Shown: piece by piece, positions 37,036-47,800 of the stretch
Layout of the letters: each line of letters starts with the position of its first letter
Position numbering within the stretch: position 1 is the stretch's first letter
The notes under the pieces: generated by a model
The model's input: the letters and a program-made list of their open reading frames with translations, nothing else
Database searches by the model: none
What the model was told of the DNA's origin: nothing
Made by a program: the position numbers and the translations under genes
Assembly: GCA_904063045.1 (NCBI GenBank)
Contig: CAJFCJ010000008.1
Coordinates: 434,001 to 498,000 of the forward strand
Direction of reading: 5' to 3'
Length of the DNA: 64,000 nt
Source: Dimorphilus gyrociliatus
Taxonomy: Eukaryota; Annelida; Polychaeta; Dinophilidae

Positions 37036-37649
37036 CTCACTGAAAATTATTTTATCGCTCAGTGCTTTGGCTCGTTACTGATACCTTATGGATTGTTTAT
37101 AAAGATCTTTTTCGAATGACCTTATACTTCTTATTTATCCGTATATAAAATACGAAACGAAAGGCTTAAATTGCGAAACAATCAGCTTTCGAGCTAATAT
37201 TTTTTATTGCACAACCTCAGTGCAACGAAATTGACTAACGTTGTATGGACAGAAATCCAAAGTCTTAAAAGAAAAAACGTCACTTCCGTTTAGCGGTTTT
37301 TTTAAAATTCAAACAGTCAATTAACCTAATTAAGGTATATAATTAAATATTGATATTATAAAAAAATAAGTTGAAAAAATGTATAACAACTCATATCATA
37401 AATTCATAAATAAACGCTTGAAGAGTGAAAATTTGGGCTGAAAAAATTGAATAGCTATTAAAAATTAGCTTTAAAAATATTGCTACCTGATCAATAGTTA
37501 CATTTTTATACAATAAAAGAATCGATAGAATCTTGGTTACGTTGTTTTTACTCTCTTTCTCTTTTTTCTCTGCTTCTCTATACCTTTCTGTCTATCGCTC
37601 TCTCCTCTCTCTCTCTCTCGTCTCACTATAGCTATTAGAAAAGAAAAAA
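37036..37649. other. Divergent intergenic region between NFX1 and the TMEM26-like gene
   Basis: 614 bp between start codons on opposite strands. It contains CT-rich runs near 37560-37620, probably the 5' leader of the TMEM26-like gene. A shared promoter is possible, but the spacing is loose. Confidence 0.45.
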
Positions 37650-39603
37650 ATGACGGATAAAGTAGAAAATGCAGGTGATACTCCGGTAAAAAAGAAATTG
37701 ACTTAATTTAACACACTTTCGTATATTCTTTAAATATACTTTGTATACATTTACTATGTTTCTTTCAGAAAAAAATTGTGTTCTTCTCAATAATTCTATT
37801 TTTAATAATTATACATGGAATTACTATTTGCGTAAGGCAGGATAAGGCAATAGAAGAAATAGATCAAGATTATGAACCAAATGCATTTAGAGCTACTTTT
37901 ATACCATATTATTTTATTGGTAAATAGAAATATAGCCATAGTAAAGTTAAATTTTATTCTTTTTTTTTCTAATTTTTCCTTTCGTTATTAAATAGGATTT
38001 TACATCCTTGCTGTTCTCATATACGGAGGAGTTAAGGGTATTATACCTCCTGTCGGAATAGCTGGTTATAAAAAATTAAATAAATTAATGATCTGGATTG
38101 TGTAAGTTTTCGTAATTACTAATTCTGAATATATTTATATATTTTGTTTCTTTTAGACTAGGTACCACTATATTGTACTTGATTCAAGTTATAGTTCATC
38201 TATCAGTTGATGTTACAAGTTTAATCAAATCTAGAACAGAAAATTCGATATGCTATTGTCAAAGTGTTCTTGAATCCTTAAGATTGACTGGAAATGCTCC
38301 TAATCAGTGTGGTTATAATTGTAGGTAAGACTAGCGATTCCCCCTTTTGAGGTTGTCTTTCTAAAAGAAAACTTTATGAAATATGTACGGAATGTATACA
38401 AATAGTGTAAAGTATTCATAATCTCATTTCCATTCTGCTAGTTGTAGGTAGTTTTAAGCTGTGGTAGTTTATTGACCTCTGAGTAAATCTACGTTCAAGT
38501 CTGAACAAAACAAATATCCCTAATTGATAGATTTTTGTTCATTCAGGATTAAATTAGAGAAGTATTGATTAGTTTAGTTTCTTACTTTTATCTTTCTTTC
38601 TCTTACTATTGATTAAGAATTAGGTGTAGTCATTGAAAATTAATATTCTATAATTCTGTATGATAGCTTAAACTAGGACAATGATTAAATAAGCCGTTTC
38701 TTATCATTTAATTAATTAAAATTAGAGAGGAAAATCAGAAGAAATGAAAGTTTCAATTATTTAATTACTATTTCTATTTTTATTTCTGCTAATTATCTTT
38801 GTAGATGTTTTGTACCGAAAGAAGACGATCGATTATATGATGTTCTTGTTAGAGCTCCTACATCTTCAGAAATAACTAAAGAGATTAAAAAACAAGGCCT
38901 GGAGGTTTTTGACGGAAATTTTGTTGTGAAAAGCGGAACTTACGATGATAATAATAATTTAGAAAAGCTATCTTCCGACTTTCCGAATACAAGAATTGTA
39001 ATGGTACTCATTCAATCATCTGCTTTTATAACCGTTCTAGTATCTCCAATATTTGCGTCTGCTGTAGTCAAAAAATGGAATAAAGACTACTTTCAAGCAG
39101 CGATATCTATATCGTTTTATAGTTTTCTGGAGTTGATTGATGCATTCGAACTGGTTGATGAAGTGATAGACAATATCGACTTTTACATTGATAAAAAATC
39201 ATTAGTAAATGCTATATTAGCTTTTGTTTCGATTGCTATTTTCACCCTACCTCTTTCATCATTTGTGTTGGCTGGAACAGATAAAAATTGGAAAGGTAGG
39301 AATTTTTCAGAGATATTAAAAAATTACAAAATATTCACAATGTGTTTATTAAACATACCATTTATATGTATAAGAATAAGAATTGTTTCACTCTACGGGG
39401 CATTGGATAGTGATAATAGCAGTCTCGTTTCATTTATACTTATCTTTAAAGAAATGGCTATGATTGTTATAGCTGTTATTGAAATATACGTTGATTGGAA
39501 ATATGAAAGTGAAGAAAAATCAACCAATAAACCTCCTCCTGTTAATCGCGTTGCGCCAGCAACGAAAGCTAGTTCTGTCTCTCTAACGGAACCACATTCA
39601 TAA
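37650..39603 (+). CDS. TMEM26-like multi-pass membrane protein (5 exons)
   Basis: Predicted integral membrane protein of 419 residues, function unknown. Exons 37650-37685, 37769-37919, 37996-38101, 38157-38324 and 38805-39603 join in frame. About eight hydrophobic helices are visible, including IVFFSIILFLIIIHGITICV near the N-terminus, then helices at IWIVLGTTILYLIQVIVHL, VMVLIQSSAFITVLVSPIFA and AILAFVSIAIFTLPLSSFVL. A Cys-rich loop (CYCQSVL...CGYNCRCF) lies between helices. The ELIDAFELVDEV segment followed by a helix ending TLPLS recalls the human TMEM26 ILEFTSETLEEQ...LQFPLD region, and the last helix pair also aligns. The tail is polar and Pro/Ser/Thr-rich. TMEM26 membership is a moderate call by memory comparison. 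Confidence 0.6.
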
Positions 39604-40371
39604 GAAACGAACAAATTATTGAAGAGGATTTGATTACTAACTCTTTTTTTACACTGCAGATAGAGCTACCAATCATACACAAACTACAGTTTGTTTTAAT
39701 ATATTGCCTATATGAATTATAGTGAATCTATTGAAATTTTCAAAGCTTCTAGGTTAAAAGGTGATGTGTACTTGTTTACTTAAAAGGTATTCGTGACCCA
39801 GTAGGAGTTTACTTAATTGACTATTAACTAAGAATTCCCTTTTCTCGTATAGGCTTTATTGATGAGAACAGAATATCTTTTTTTGTTAAATTTATTATTT
39901 TAAGCAACATTTTCTATTCAGTGAAAAAGAGATCTATTAATTTGTAGTCTATTATTAAATTGTCTAAATCCAAGGTCAAGATTTCTTCGTCTTAATTCGG
40001 AGCTTTGAAGTATAAATACTTTTTTTTGGAATTGTAATTATAAAACTTCGCCCTCTTTCTTTTCTTGGACTACAAAGACTTCTTTTTTGAATACTAATTT
40101 CATTGTGATTGATTATCAATATTCAATCTACTGTATAATTTCTATATAATATATATAGTCTATGTTCATTAACGAGTCTCTCCGGTTGACACTATATTGT
40201 GCTCTTCTTTTTAAGTATGCAGGGTGTTTCGATTAATAACGTATTTTAGAAGCGGCTGAAATAAGAATTTAAGCTTCTAAATAACAATTAAAAATATAAT
40301 ACTGAAAGGGAAAAAAGGCCAAATAGATCGTCTACGTGTTAAAATCTCTATTTTGACTTTTTGCTAGTATC
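39604..40371. other. Intergenic region between convergent genes
   Basis: Contains the 3' ends of the TMEM26-like (+) and FHL-like (-) genes. I looked here for a missing half of the last LIM domain of the FHL gene and found no Cys-rich exon. Confidence 0.5.
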
Positions 40372-41124
40372 CTATTCAAGCAATTCTGGAAGCTTCCAAC
40401 AACCTTTATGCCAATATTTATCATTATAAGATACAAATATCTTTCCAGGTGACAAAATTTTTTGACATTCCTCACATTTTATACCGAAGAGATTTTCAAA
40501 GCATTGAGGGCAGTAGAGTTTCTCTCCTCTAGTTGAAAAGCGTTTGACGTCTAGTTGCATACTACAGTTTGAACATTGAAAGCATTCGTGATGATAGCTC
40601 TTTCCAGACTCTTCCAATCCTTTTGTACTGATTGGTTTCTGACAATTAACGCATTTTGGTGCGAGGTTTGCCTCGTAACACTCGATGCATATAATCCTTT
40701 CTTCGACTGGAACGAAAGCATTAGCCCTTATGGGAACTTGACATTTCGAGCATAAGAAACAACGTTCGTGAAGTTGTCTTCCTTTTACAATATACTTAAG
40801 ATTACCGCCACGAAATGCATTCTTGCACTCATCACATTTCGATGCAAATTTTTCATCATAGCACCGTTCACAATAAACACTACTGTCCTTCTCGGCAAAA
40901 GGTATTTGGGTTAAAGAGGCACGGCAATCTGCACATTCAAAACAAGCCTCATGCCAGTGACGATTGTTGTATGATAAATCTTTGTTACCAATTTCAATCT
41001 TTTTCTGGCATTTTTCACAAATGTTAGCCAATTTTTCATTAAAACAGCTAGTACATATCTTTTTATTATTTTTTAATATATACTGGCCTCCATTAAATGA
41101 TTTACTGCAAGCGTTGCATTCCAT
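40372..41124 (-). CDS. FHL-type LIM-only protein with truncated last LIM domain (single exon)
   Basis: LIM-only scaffold of 250 residues resembling four-and-a-half-LIM proteins, which act at the cytoskeleton and as transcription cofactors. The N-terminal half LIM is C-x2-C...CTSCFNEKLANIC. LIM1 begins CEKCQKKIEIG and includes HWHEACFECADC. LIM2 begins CDECKNAF and includes CFLCSKC. LIM3 begins CVNCQKPIS and includes CFQCSNC. LIM4 starts CEECQKIL...YWHKGCW but then ends KLPELLE and a stop, so the second zinc finger is missing and the first lacks its last Cys. Standard FHL proteins run about 30 residues longer. It is either a true short variant or an allele/annotation limit; no continuing exon was found downstream. 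Confidence 0.85.
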   Translation of the reverse strand: MECNACSKSFNGGQYILKNNKKICTSCFNEKLANICEKCQKKIEIGNKDLSYNNRHWHEACFECADCRASLTQIPFAEKDSSVYCERCYDEKFASKCDECKNAFRGGNLKYIVKGRQLHERCFLCSKCQVPIRANAFVPVEERIICIECYEANLAPKCVNCQKPISTKGLEESGKSYHHECFQCSNCSMQLDVKRFSTRGEKLYCPQCFENLFGIKCEECQKILSPGKIFVSYNDKYWHKGCWKLPELLE

Positions 41125-41932
41125 TTAGTAAGAAAAACGACAGGCTTCGGCACAAAGTACAACGATAAATATGACTGATTTAGAATATACAGTATATATA
41201 TATATATAGCATAATGCCGCTATATAGGCTGATATCGTCAAGCAACCGCAGTGCGATCAATAAACTCGACTGGACCAGTATCGAACCTGACACCGAACCT
41301 CTTTTTTTTGCTATCTTTTTTGGGCTAGTTATTTTGTAAAGCATTCAATTGTTGTTGTATTTAACAATGCAAAGTGTAGATAATAATTATAATTGTTTAA
41401 CAATAGGCTAACCACATGTACCATGACTAAGCCAATCATGTTGTTCTGAATACTAAAAGAAATAACGTTTAAGGAAGTTCTTCAAACTTCTAAAACTATT
41501 TAAAAAATGAGGGAGACATCTAGATTTTTAGTTGAGTAGGAATATTTTTTTATATAAATTTCACTATATTTGTACTATTAATAGATCAAAATGTACTTGG
41601 TACTTTTAAGCCCAATTGCATAGTGCATCTGGCGTAATATAATCAATTTATAATTTCCGTATAGTTTATACATCTGGCAACAACATTGTTTTTTATTGTA
41701 AAAAGTTGAACAAACAGCTCTTAAATGAAAAGTAAGGTTGAGTTTTTAGTTGTATTTTTATTAGCAATATTTTTGTAGTCTTTCCAGTTATAATCTATGT
41801 TAAATATATTAACAGACAAGTACTAAACAGGGGTTTTTTATTCTAGTGACGAACCTATGAAAAATTCTTACATCACAGGTATTTTCACACAACAAGAAAT
41901 TTCCTTCCTTTTGTATATGGCATCTAAAGTAT
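41125..41932. other. Intergenic region between the FHL-like gene and PEPCK
   Basis: Upstream of the FHL-like gene and downstream of PEPCK. A TATA-rich repeat lies at about 41187-41208. No coding signal. Confidence 0.5.
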
Positions 41933-44638
41933 TTATTTTACGAGTTCCATGTCCTTTACTCTTTTCTCAAGAGCATTTAATTCGCCTAAAACAGCATCAG
42001 GTAAATCATCACCGACTTGGGAAGTAAGATACTCCCTTAATTCTACAATTTCTTTTTCCCAGAATTCTTTTGGAAGGTGGAATAGCTCCTTCATGTCAAC
42101 GTTTTTCAAGCCGTCAATGTTCAAGCTTCCTTCTGCAGGTAAATAACCAATAGCTGACTCCTTAGCGATGGACTCTCCCTCACATCTTCGGACAATCCAG
42201 TCCAAAACTCTACTGTTTTCTCCAAATCCAGGCCAAATGAATTTTCCTGCATTATTTTTTCTAAACCAATTAACATGGAAAATTTTGGGTAGTTTCAAGT
42301 TGCCTTTTGACCCAAAACTTAACCAATGGTCTAAATAGTGACCAAAATTATAACCAAAGAATGGACGCATTGCAAATGGATCATTCATGATTTGCTTAGC
42401 GGTATGTTCTGCAGCTGCAGTGGCTTCTGATCTCATAGTAGCTCCTATGAATACACCGTGTTGCCAGTTAAATGCTTCATAAACAAGAGGAACTCCAGCA
42501 GGACGTCTGCCTCCAAAAAGAATAGCATCTATTGGTACACCTTCTGGAGATTCCCACAATGGATCAATCATGGGACACTGAGATGCTGGGGTGCAAAATC
42601 TAGAATTTGGATGAGCGGCTGGTTCCTTACCAGGAGTCCAATTTTCTTGACCCTTCCAAGATGTAATTTGTAGTTTACTAATATCTATGTCATCCTCAAG
42701 TCCTTCCCAATAAAATCCTCCGTCAGATGTTTCAGCAACATTGGTAAAGATAGTATTGGATTGGATAGTTTCCATAGCATTAGGGTTTGTCTTTTTCGAC
42801 GTTCCTGGTGCAACTCCAAAGAAACCGGCTTCTGGATTGATAGCTCTAAGACGACCTTCAGAATCGAATCTCATCCAAGCAATATCATCTCCAACACATT
42901 CAATTTTGTATCCTGGCAGGGAAGGTACCATCATAGCCAGGTTGGTTTTTCCGCAGGCAGATGGGAAAGCAGCAGCAATATATCTCTTCTCTCCCTGTGG
43001 ATTTGTGATACCAAGGATCAACATGTGTTCAGCCAACCAGCCTTCGTTCTTTGCTATAATTGAACCCAATCTCAAGGAAAAGCATTTCTTTCCTAGAAGA
43101 GAGTTTCCACCATAACCGCTCCCGAAAGATGCAATTTTATTTTCAGCTGGTATATGAGATATTATTGTTTTGGTTGGACTGCAAGGCCAGTTATTTTTGG
43201 AGGGTTTTTCCATTGGAAGGGGTTGACCAATGGAGTGAAGACATTTGATGAAATCTTCATTACCTAATGTGTCTAATACATTTTGTCCCATTCTTGTCAT
43301 AATCCTCATACTTGCAACAACGTATGCAGAATCTGTTACTTGAACGCCAATTTTAGAAAGAGGCGATCCTACTGGGCCCATGCTAAATGGTATAACATAC
43401 ATAGTACGCCCTAAAAAAAATAAAAATAATGCAATTAATTTCCATTTGTAAAGCAATTCTAGATTTTCTATACATAGGTATAAGTAAAATAACGTGCAGG
43501 TATAAAATTATAGATCGGGACAGGATTTTTTTTTACTTTGCCCTTCACAAGGTCATACGCCTTGCATATTTCCATTCTAACGTTGACTATTGTTTTATAT
43601 ATGGTAATTTTTTTTAACAATTGATTATCAGTTTTGAGATAGCTTTTTGAATATAAAAATTCAAGTTATATCTATGAGAAAAACGCATATTATTGGTGAA
43701 TTTACAGCTGCTTTATGCACTTGAAAATACCGGGATCTTCTTTAGAAAACTAAGGTCAATCACTTGAAGGTCGTTAGTCTCATGGAAAATTACTAGTTCA
43801 CTGGAATGTTACTTTTCGTCTATATCTCAGCCATTATAAAATAAATAATGTAGTCAACTTTCTAAATATCTTATGATTGTAATTCTACATCAGTTCATTA
43901 AGTATAACAGACTGCTCTCAACTCAACAGTTGAAAATTTAATGTTACTATCAAAATAGAAAATATTCCTTAAAATTACTATACCTTTCATACATCCTGGA
44001 AATCTTTGGTTTAATTCATTATCCAAATCTGCTGGAGCAATCCATTTACCTAACTTTCCTTCTACTCCTGGTTTAGTTATTGGGACTGTATCCTGTTTGT
44101 TTGGTGTTGCAATGACAGTTTTACTTTCAACTCTGGCAACATCAGCTGGATCAGTCAATGTTAGCCAACTATATTTTGAAGATACAAAATAAATTTTAAT
44201 ATTTATTATCTACTTTAGAGGAATAATCCTCTCAAAAACAAAATTATTACCAATTTTTGTATTTCGGGAGTGGCTTGATTTGACCATTGGATTGAAGAAG
44301 ATTCAGTAAATTTTTATTCTCTTTTTCAGATCCATCACAAATATGAATATTTTCTGGGGAACATAGTTTCGCATTCTCTTCAACCCATTGACGAACTTTG
44401 GGTGCAAGGGCATTTATATTGCCGTGTATAGTTGACAAATTCCTTGTAATTCGAAGAGTTGAGCCCAAACTCTTTATAGAGTTGGATCCTCTAGAAAGCA
44501 ATTAATTTATAGAAAAACCGATAAGGCATATCTATTGCGTGATAGACAGCGTGGCATGTATGACCTACGAATTAACGTGATCCTTTTTGTTCTTAATGAA
44601 GAAGAAAACATAACTTACAGCAAAAACAGTCTTGACAT
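41933..44638 (-). CDS. PCK2: Phosphoenolpyruvate carboxykinase (GTP), mitochondrial type (4 exons)
   Basis: Converts oxaloacetate plus GTP to phosphoenolpyruvate, CO2 and GDP (gluconeogenesis and cataplerosis). Exons 44638-44619, 44490-44251, 44168-43984 and 43410-41933 join in frame to 640 residues, the same length as human PCK2. The N-terminus [20 protein letters not shown], then [10 protein letters not shown], is basic with no acids and looks like a mitochondrial presequence. Conserved blocks include [31 protein letters not shown], the P-loop region [13 protein letters not shown], the Mn/GTP region [10 protein letters not shown] and [21 protein letters not shown]. Targeting rests on the presequence alone, because the gene family split into cytosolic and mitochondrial forms differs between lineages. 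It shares a very short divergent promoter with MIC60. Confidence 0.95.
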
Positions 44639-44801
44639 ATTCAAATAGGAGCTTTTCAAGCCAACTTATACCCAATCTGACACCAACACAAAATAACGTG
44701 ATACACTGGAGTAAATGACCTTCTCTATGATAAGCCAATAACCGGTAGAGACTGTTTTGTTATGTCACGTGATAGAGCGGGTTGAGCGATATTCAGTGAA
44801 A
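44639..44801. promoter_or_regulatory. 163-bp divergent promoter of PEPCK and MIC60 with TCACGTGA
   Basis: Start codons of two genes for mitochondrial proteins lie 163 bp apart on opposite strands. The interval contains GTCACGTGAT (44764-44773), a palindromic TCACGTGA E-box of the USF/MITF-TFE type. Both transcripts must initiate within this small interval. Confidence 0.65.
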
Positions 44802-47800
44802 ATGTTGCGTGCTGGGAAAAAATTACCTAATATTCGCGTTAGTAGATACTACCTTTAATAATTATAATGCGATTAACTTTGATAACCAATAGTTTATTTC
44901 GGAAAAACTATACAAACATTCTAATAATAGTTTGATAGTATAACATACCTAAATATCTATTAAACATTGTGACCTTGCAGATATTACTAAAAAATTCAAC
45001 AAAATCGCCTTATTGCACGCCGGCAGAGCCGACACCTAAAAAGTAAGTTTAGTTTTATTTTATTCTGAAAAAGGAAAAATACGAAACACAAGAAGAATAC
45101 ATAGATGATTAAAAAACGGTTCCGAACAAGATAAACTTTCAACTATTACCTTCTTTTTTCTCTACGTAACCGTCCAGCAAACCTGAAAAGTCGATAGTCG
45201 ATTCACCCTTCGCTGTTGTATTTTCATTGAAACTTGATGTAGAATCCTCTTGTACTCCATAACTGTGGAGACTACCTTGCGATAGCTCACAGTAGCCAGA
45301 GTCAGGGCTAGGAACTTCATACGAATGACTACGCTGTGATTTTATACTCCTATTCTTTCCCAAAGTATTATGCATTCTATTTCTTTTGTTGCAAAACCAA
45401 GATTTAACTTGTTTAGCCGTTATTCCCCCTTCCATTGCGAATCTTTGTTTTTCTTCTGCCGTTGGATAAGGGTAATGAGCGTTCTGATCGTACCAGGCTT
45501 GCATAAGAGTTAAAGCTTTGGTGGGAAGTGTACTCCGTGAATAAGGTTTTTTTCTTTCATGTTTAAGTTTGTTTACTCCAACTGAAACTTTACTACTTGT
45601 TGACTCACTGGGGTGCTCAATAATAGGTCTTGTATCAGCAGCCGGTGGTGCCTTAATATATTTAGATATGACTGTTTGTAGTCTTCCTGACGTATGTCTT
45701 ATACACATCAATTGGGCATCTGTAATTGATTGAGAGGGAGTATATTTACATATGACGCTAAATTCATTATGAAATTCCGCCTCCAATTTTAAAACGTCAT
45801 TGTCATACAAGTAAGCGTAATTTCTAAACGTTTGAAGTAAAACGTTCTGCTCTTGCCTGACTGCAGGATGTAACTGAAACTATATGTTTAAAATATACGT
45901 ATTTATATATCTATAAATATTATTTTAGAACTTTTTTTTGTTTAAAAAACTCACCTGATTAAAACCGAAAACTTGAGTTAAGCCTGTATAATGAGTGTTC
46001 TCGACCATTTCTTAACGAGTAGTGAAGGTTAACGAGACAGTTAAGCTTCAGAGTAGTGTTTATATTAGAGAATTTACTTTCCAATAAATATCAATTTTAT
46101 AATATAATAGATTTAACTTTCGTTTCTCAACTTTTTAAAGGGGTAAGCTTGGAGTTACGCTGAAATTACTCGGTCTCACAGCGCTTGGCAGTAGTGGTGT
46201 TGTGGCTTACTCTTGGTACGATAATGATTTCAAGAAAAAAATAACCGACAACATCCCCTATTCGGACTTGGCACTTGATTACCTTCTGCAAAATGTTCCT
46301 CCAGTAGATGAAGTTAAAGCTAAATTGTAATTAAGCAATTTCAAAAGGTTTCAGATCATTTTTTTGTAATAGTATTGAAAATATAAAAAAACTACGCTCT
46401 TACTTTTTCTATTATAGTTTGAAAGCACTTTTTCTTTTTTTATTACTTTAAAAGTCCTTTTGTACTTTAAATAGAAAAAAAAATGGTCTGAAGCTACTTT
46501 TTTTTTATGTGGGTAACTTATTCTTTATGCTTAAAAGGCCTAGTCTACCATCAATTCCTGAGATGCCAAAGTTACCTTGGCAAAATTCTAAAAACAAAGA
46601 AGATCTTCCACCGGAGAAGGGTCTTGCAAAAGTTATAAGACCGGATATGAGTCAAATTAAGGAGGAAACTCCAAAACTCTCTAATAAAATTGAATCGTCG
46701 AAAACTTCGGCGAAAACAAGTGAAGTGCCTCCTAGTTCGAGCATTAAGATTAAAGATGAACCTAAGAAAGTAGAAAAGCGTATAGAAAAAAAGATAGAGC
46801 CAAAACAGGAACAAACACCTGCTGAGGTTAATAATAAAGTGGAAATTGTGAACCAAACAAAAGATACGGAATTAGATGAAGCTGTTGAAAATGCTGGTAA
46901 TACCTTACATGACTGCTCCATTCTATATTTATTGTTTACTCTTTCCATTTTCCAGCGTTAACCTCTGTTATAAAACTTTCGTTGAGCGATGCTCGTAAAA
47001 CTCTGGAAGAGACTGTTCTTGTACATAAGAAAGCAGTTGCTGCAATTAAAGACCATAATACTAAATTAAGAAAGGCCATGGAACTAGGTAAATAATTTGT
47101 CTTCATCTTTCTTTTCATTAGAAAGAAATAGCTTATCAACATTAAAACATCTCTTTTATTAATAGATTCTAGCAACATATTGGAAAAAGACAGCGAGTGG
47201 AAAAGTGTGACTGAGGCATACAATATAAAAAAAAAACGCGTTGAGGAAGCTGAGGCTCTGTTGTCAGAAACAAAGTAGAAAAGCACTCTGTTTTTTAACT
47301 CTTAATGATGCTAACAGTGATGTTTTACAGGGCTGTCATCGAAAAAATTGAATTACAGATTGATGATGGAAAGAGTAGTAAATTGACAAAGAAAAATAAA
47401 GTTTTATCGGAAGCTGTTGGCGAAGTTTCGAAGTTTAAATACGAATTAGGCTCCATCAGAGAGGAATTAAAGAAAACTGTTACTGATGATAATATCTTAA
47501 AAGAATATCACGACTTAGTTACTGCTAGTAAAAAACAATTTAGAGATGAAGTTGAAGCTGTTACACCTGGTCTTAGGTAAACTTTGTAATAATTAAAGAA
47601 AATCTAAATAAATTACATTAATTTTTTTCTATTTATAGAATCAGTAGGAAATTATGGGAAAAAATGTCTATGGATGAGATGCATTTGCTACTTGCTCATT
47701 CTTACAGAAGAGTAGAGCAATTACAAGAACAATTAGCCCAACAACAAGTTACTGAAGTATTAAGAATAGAAGTAAATTTCGACATTAATATATATGACTA

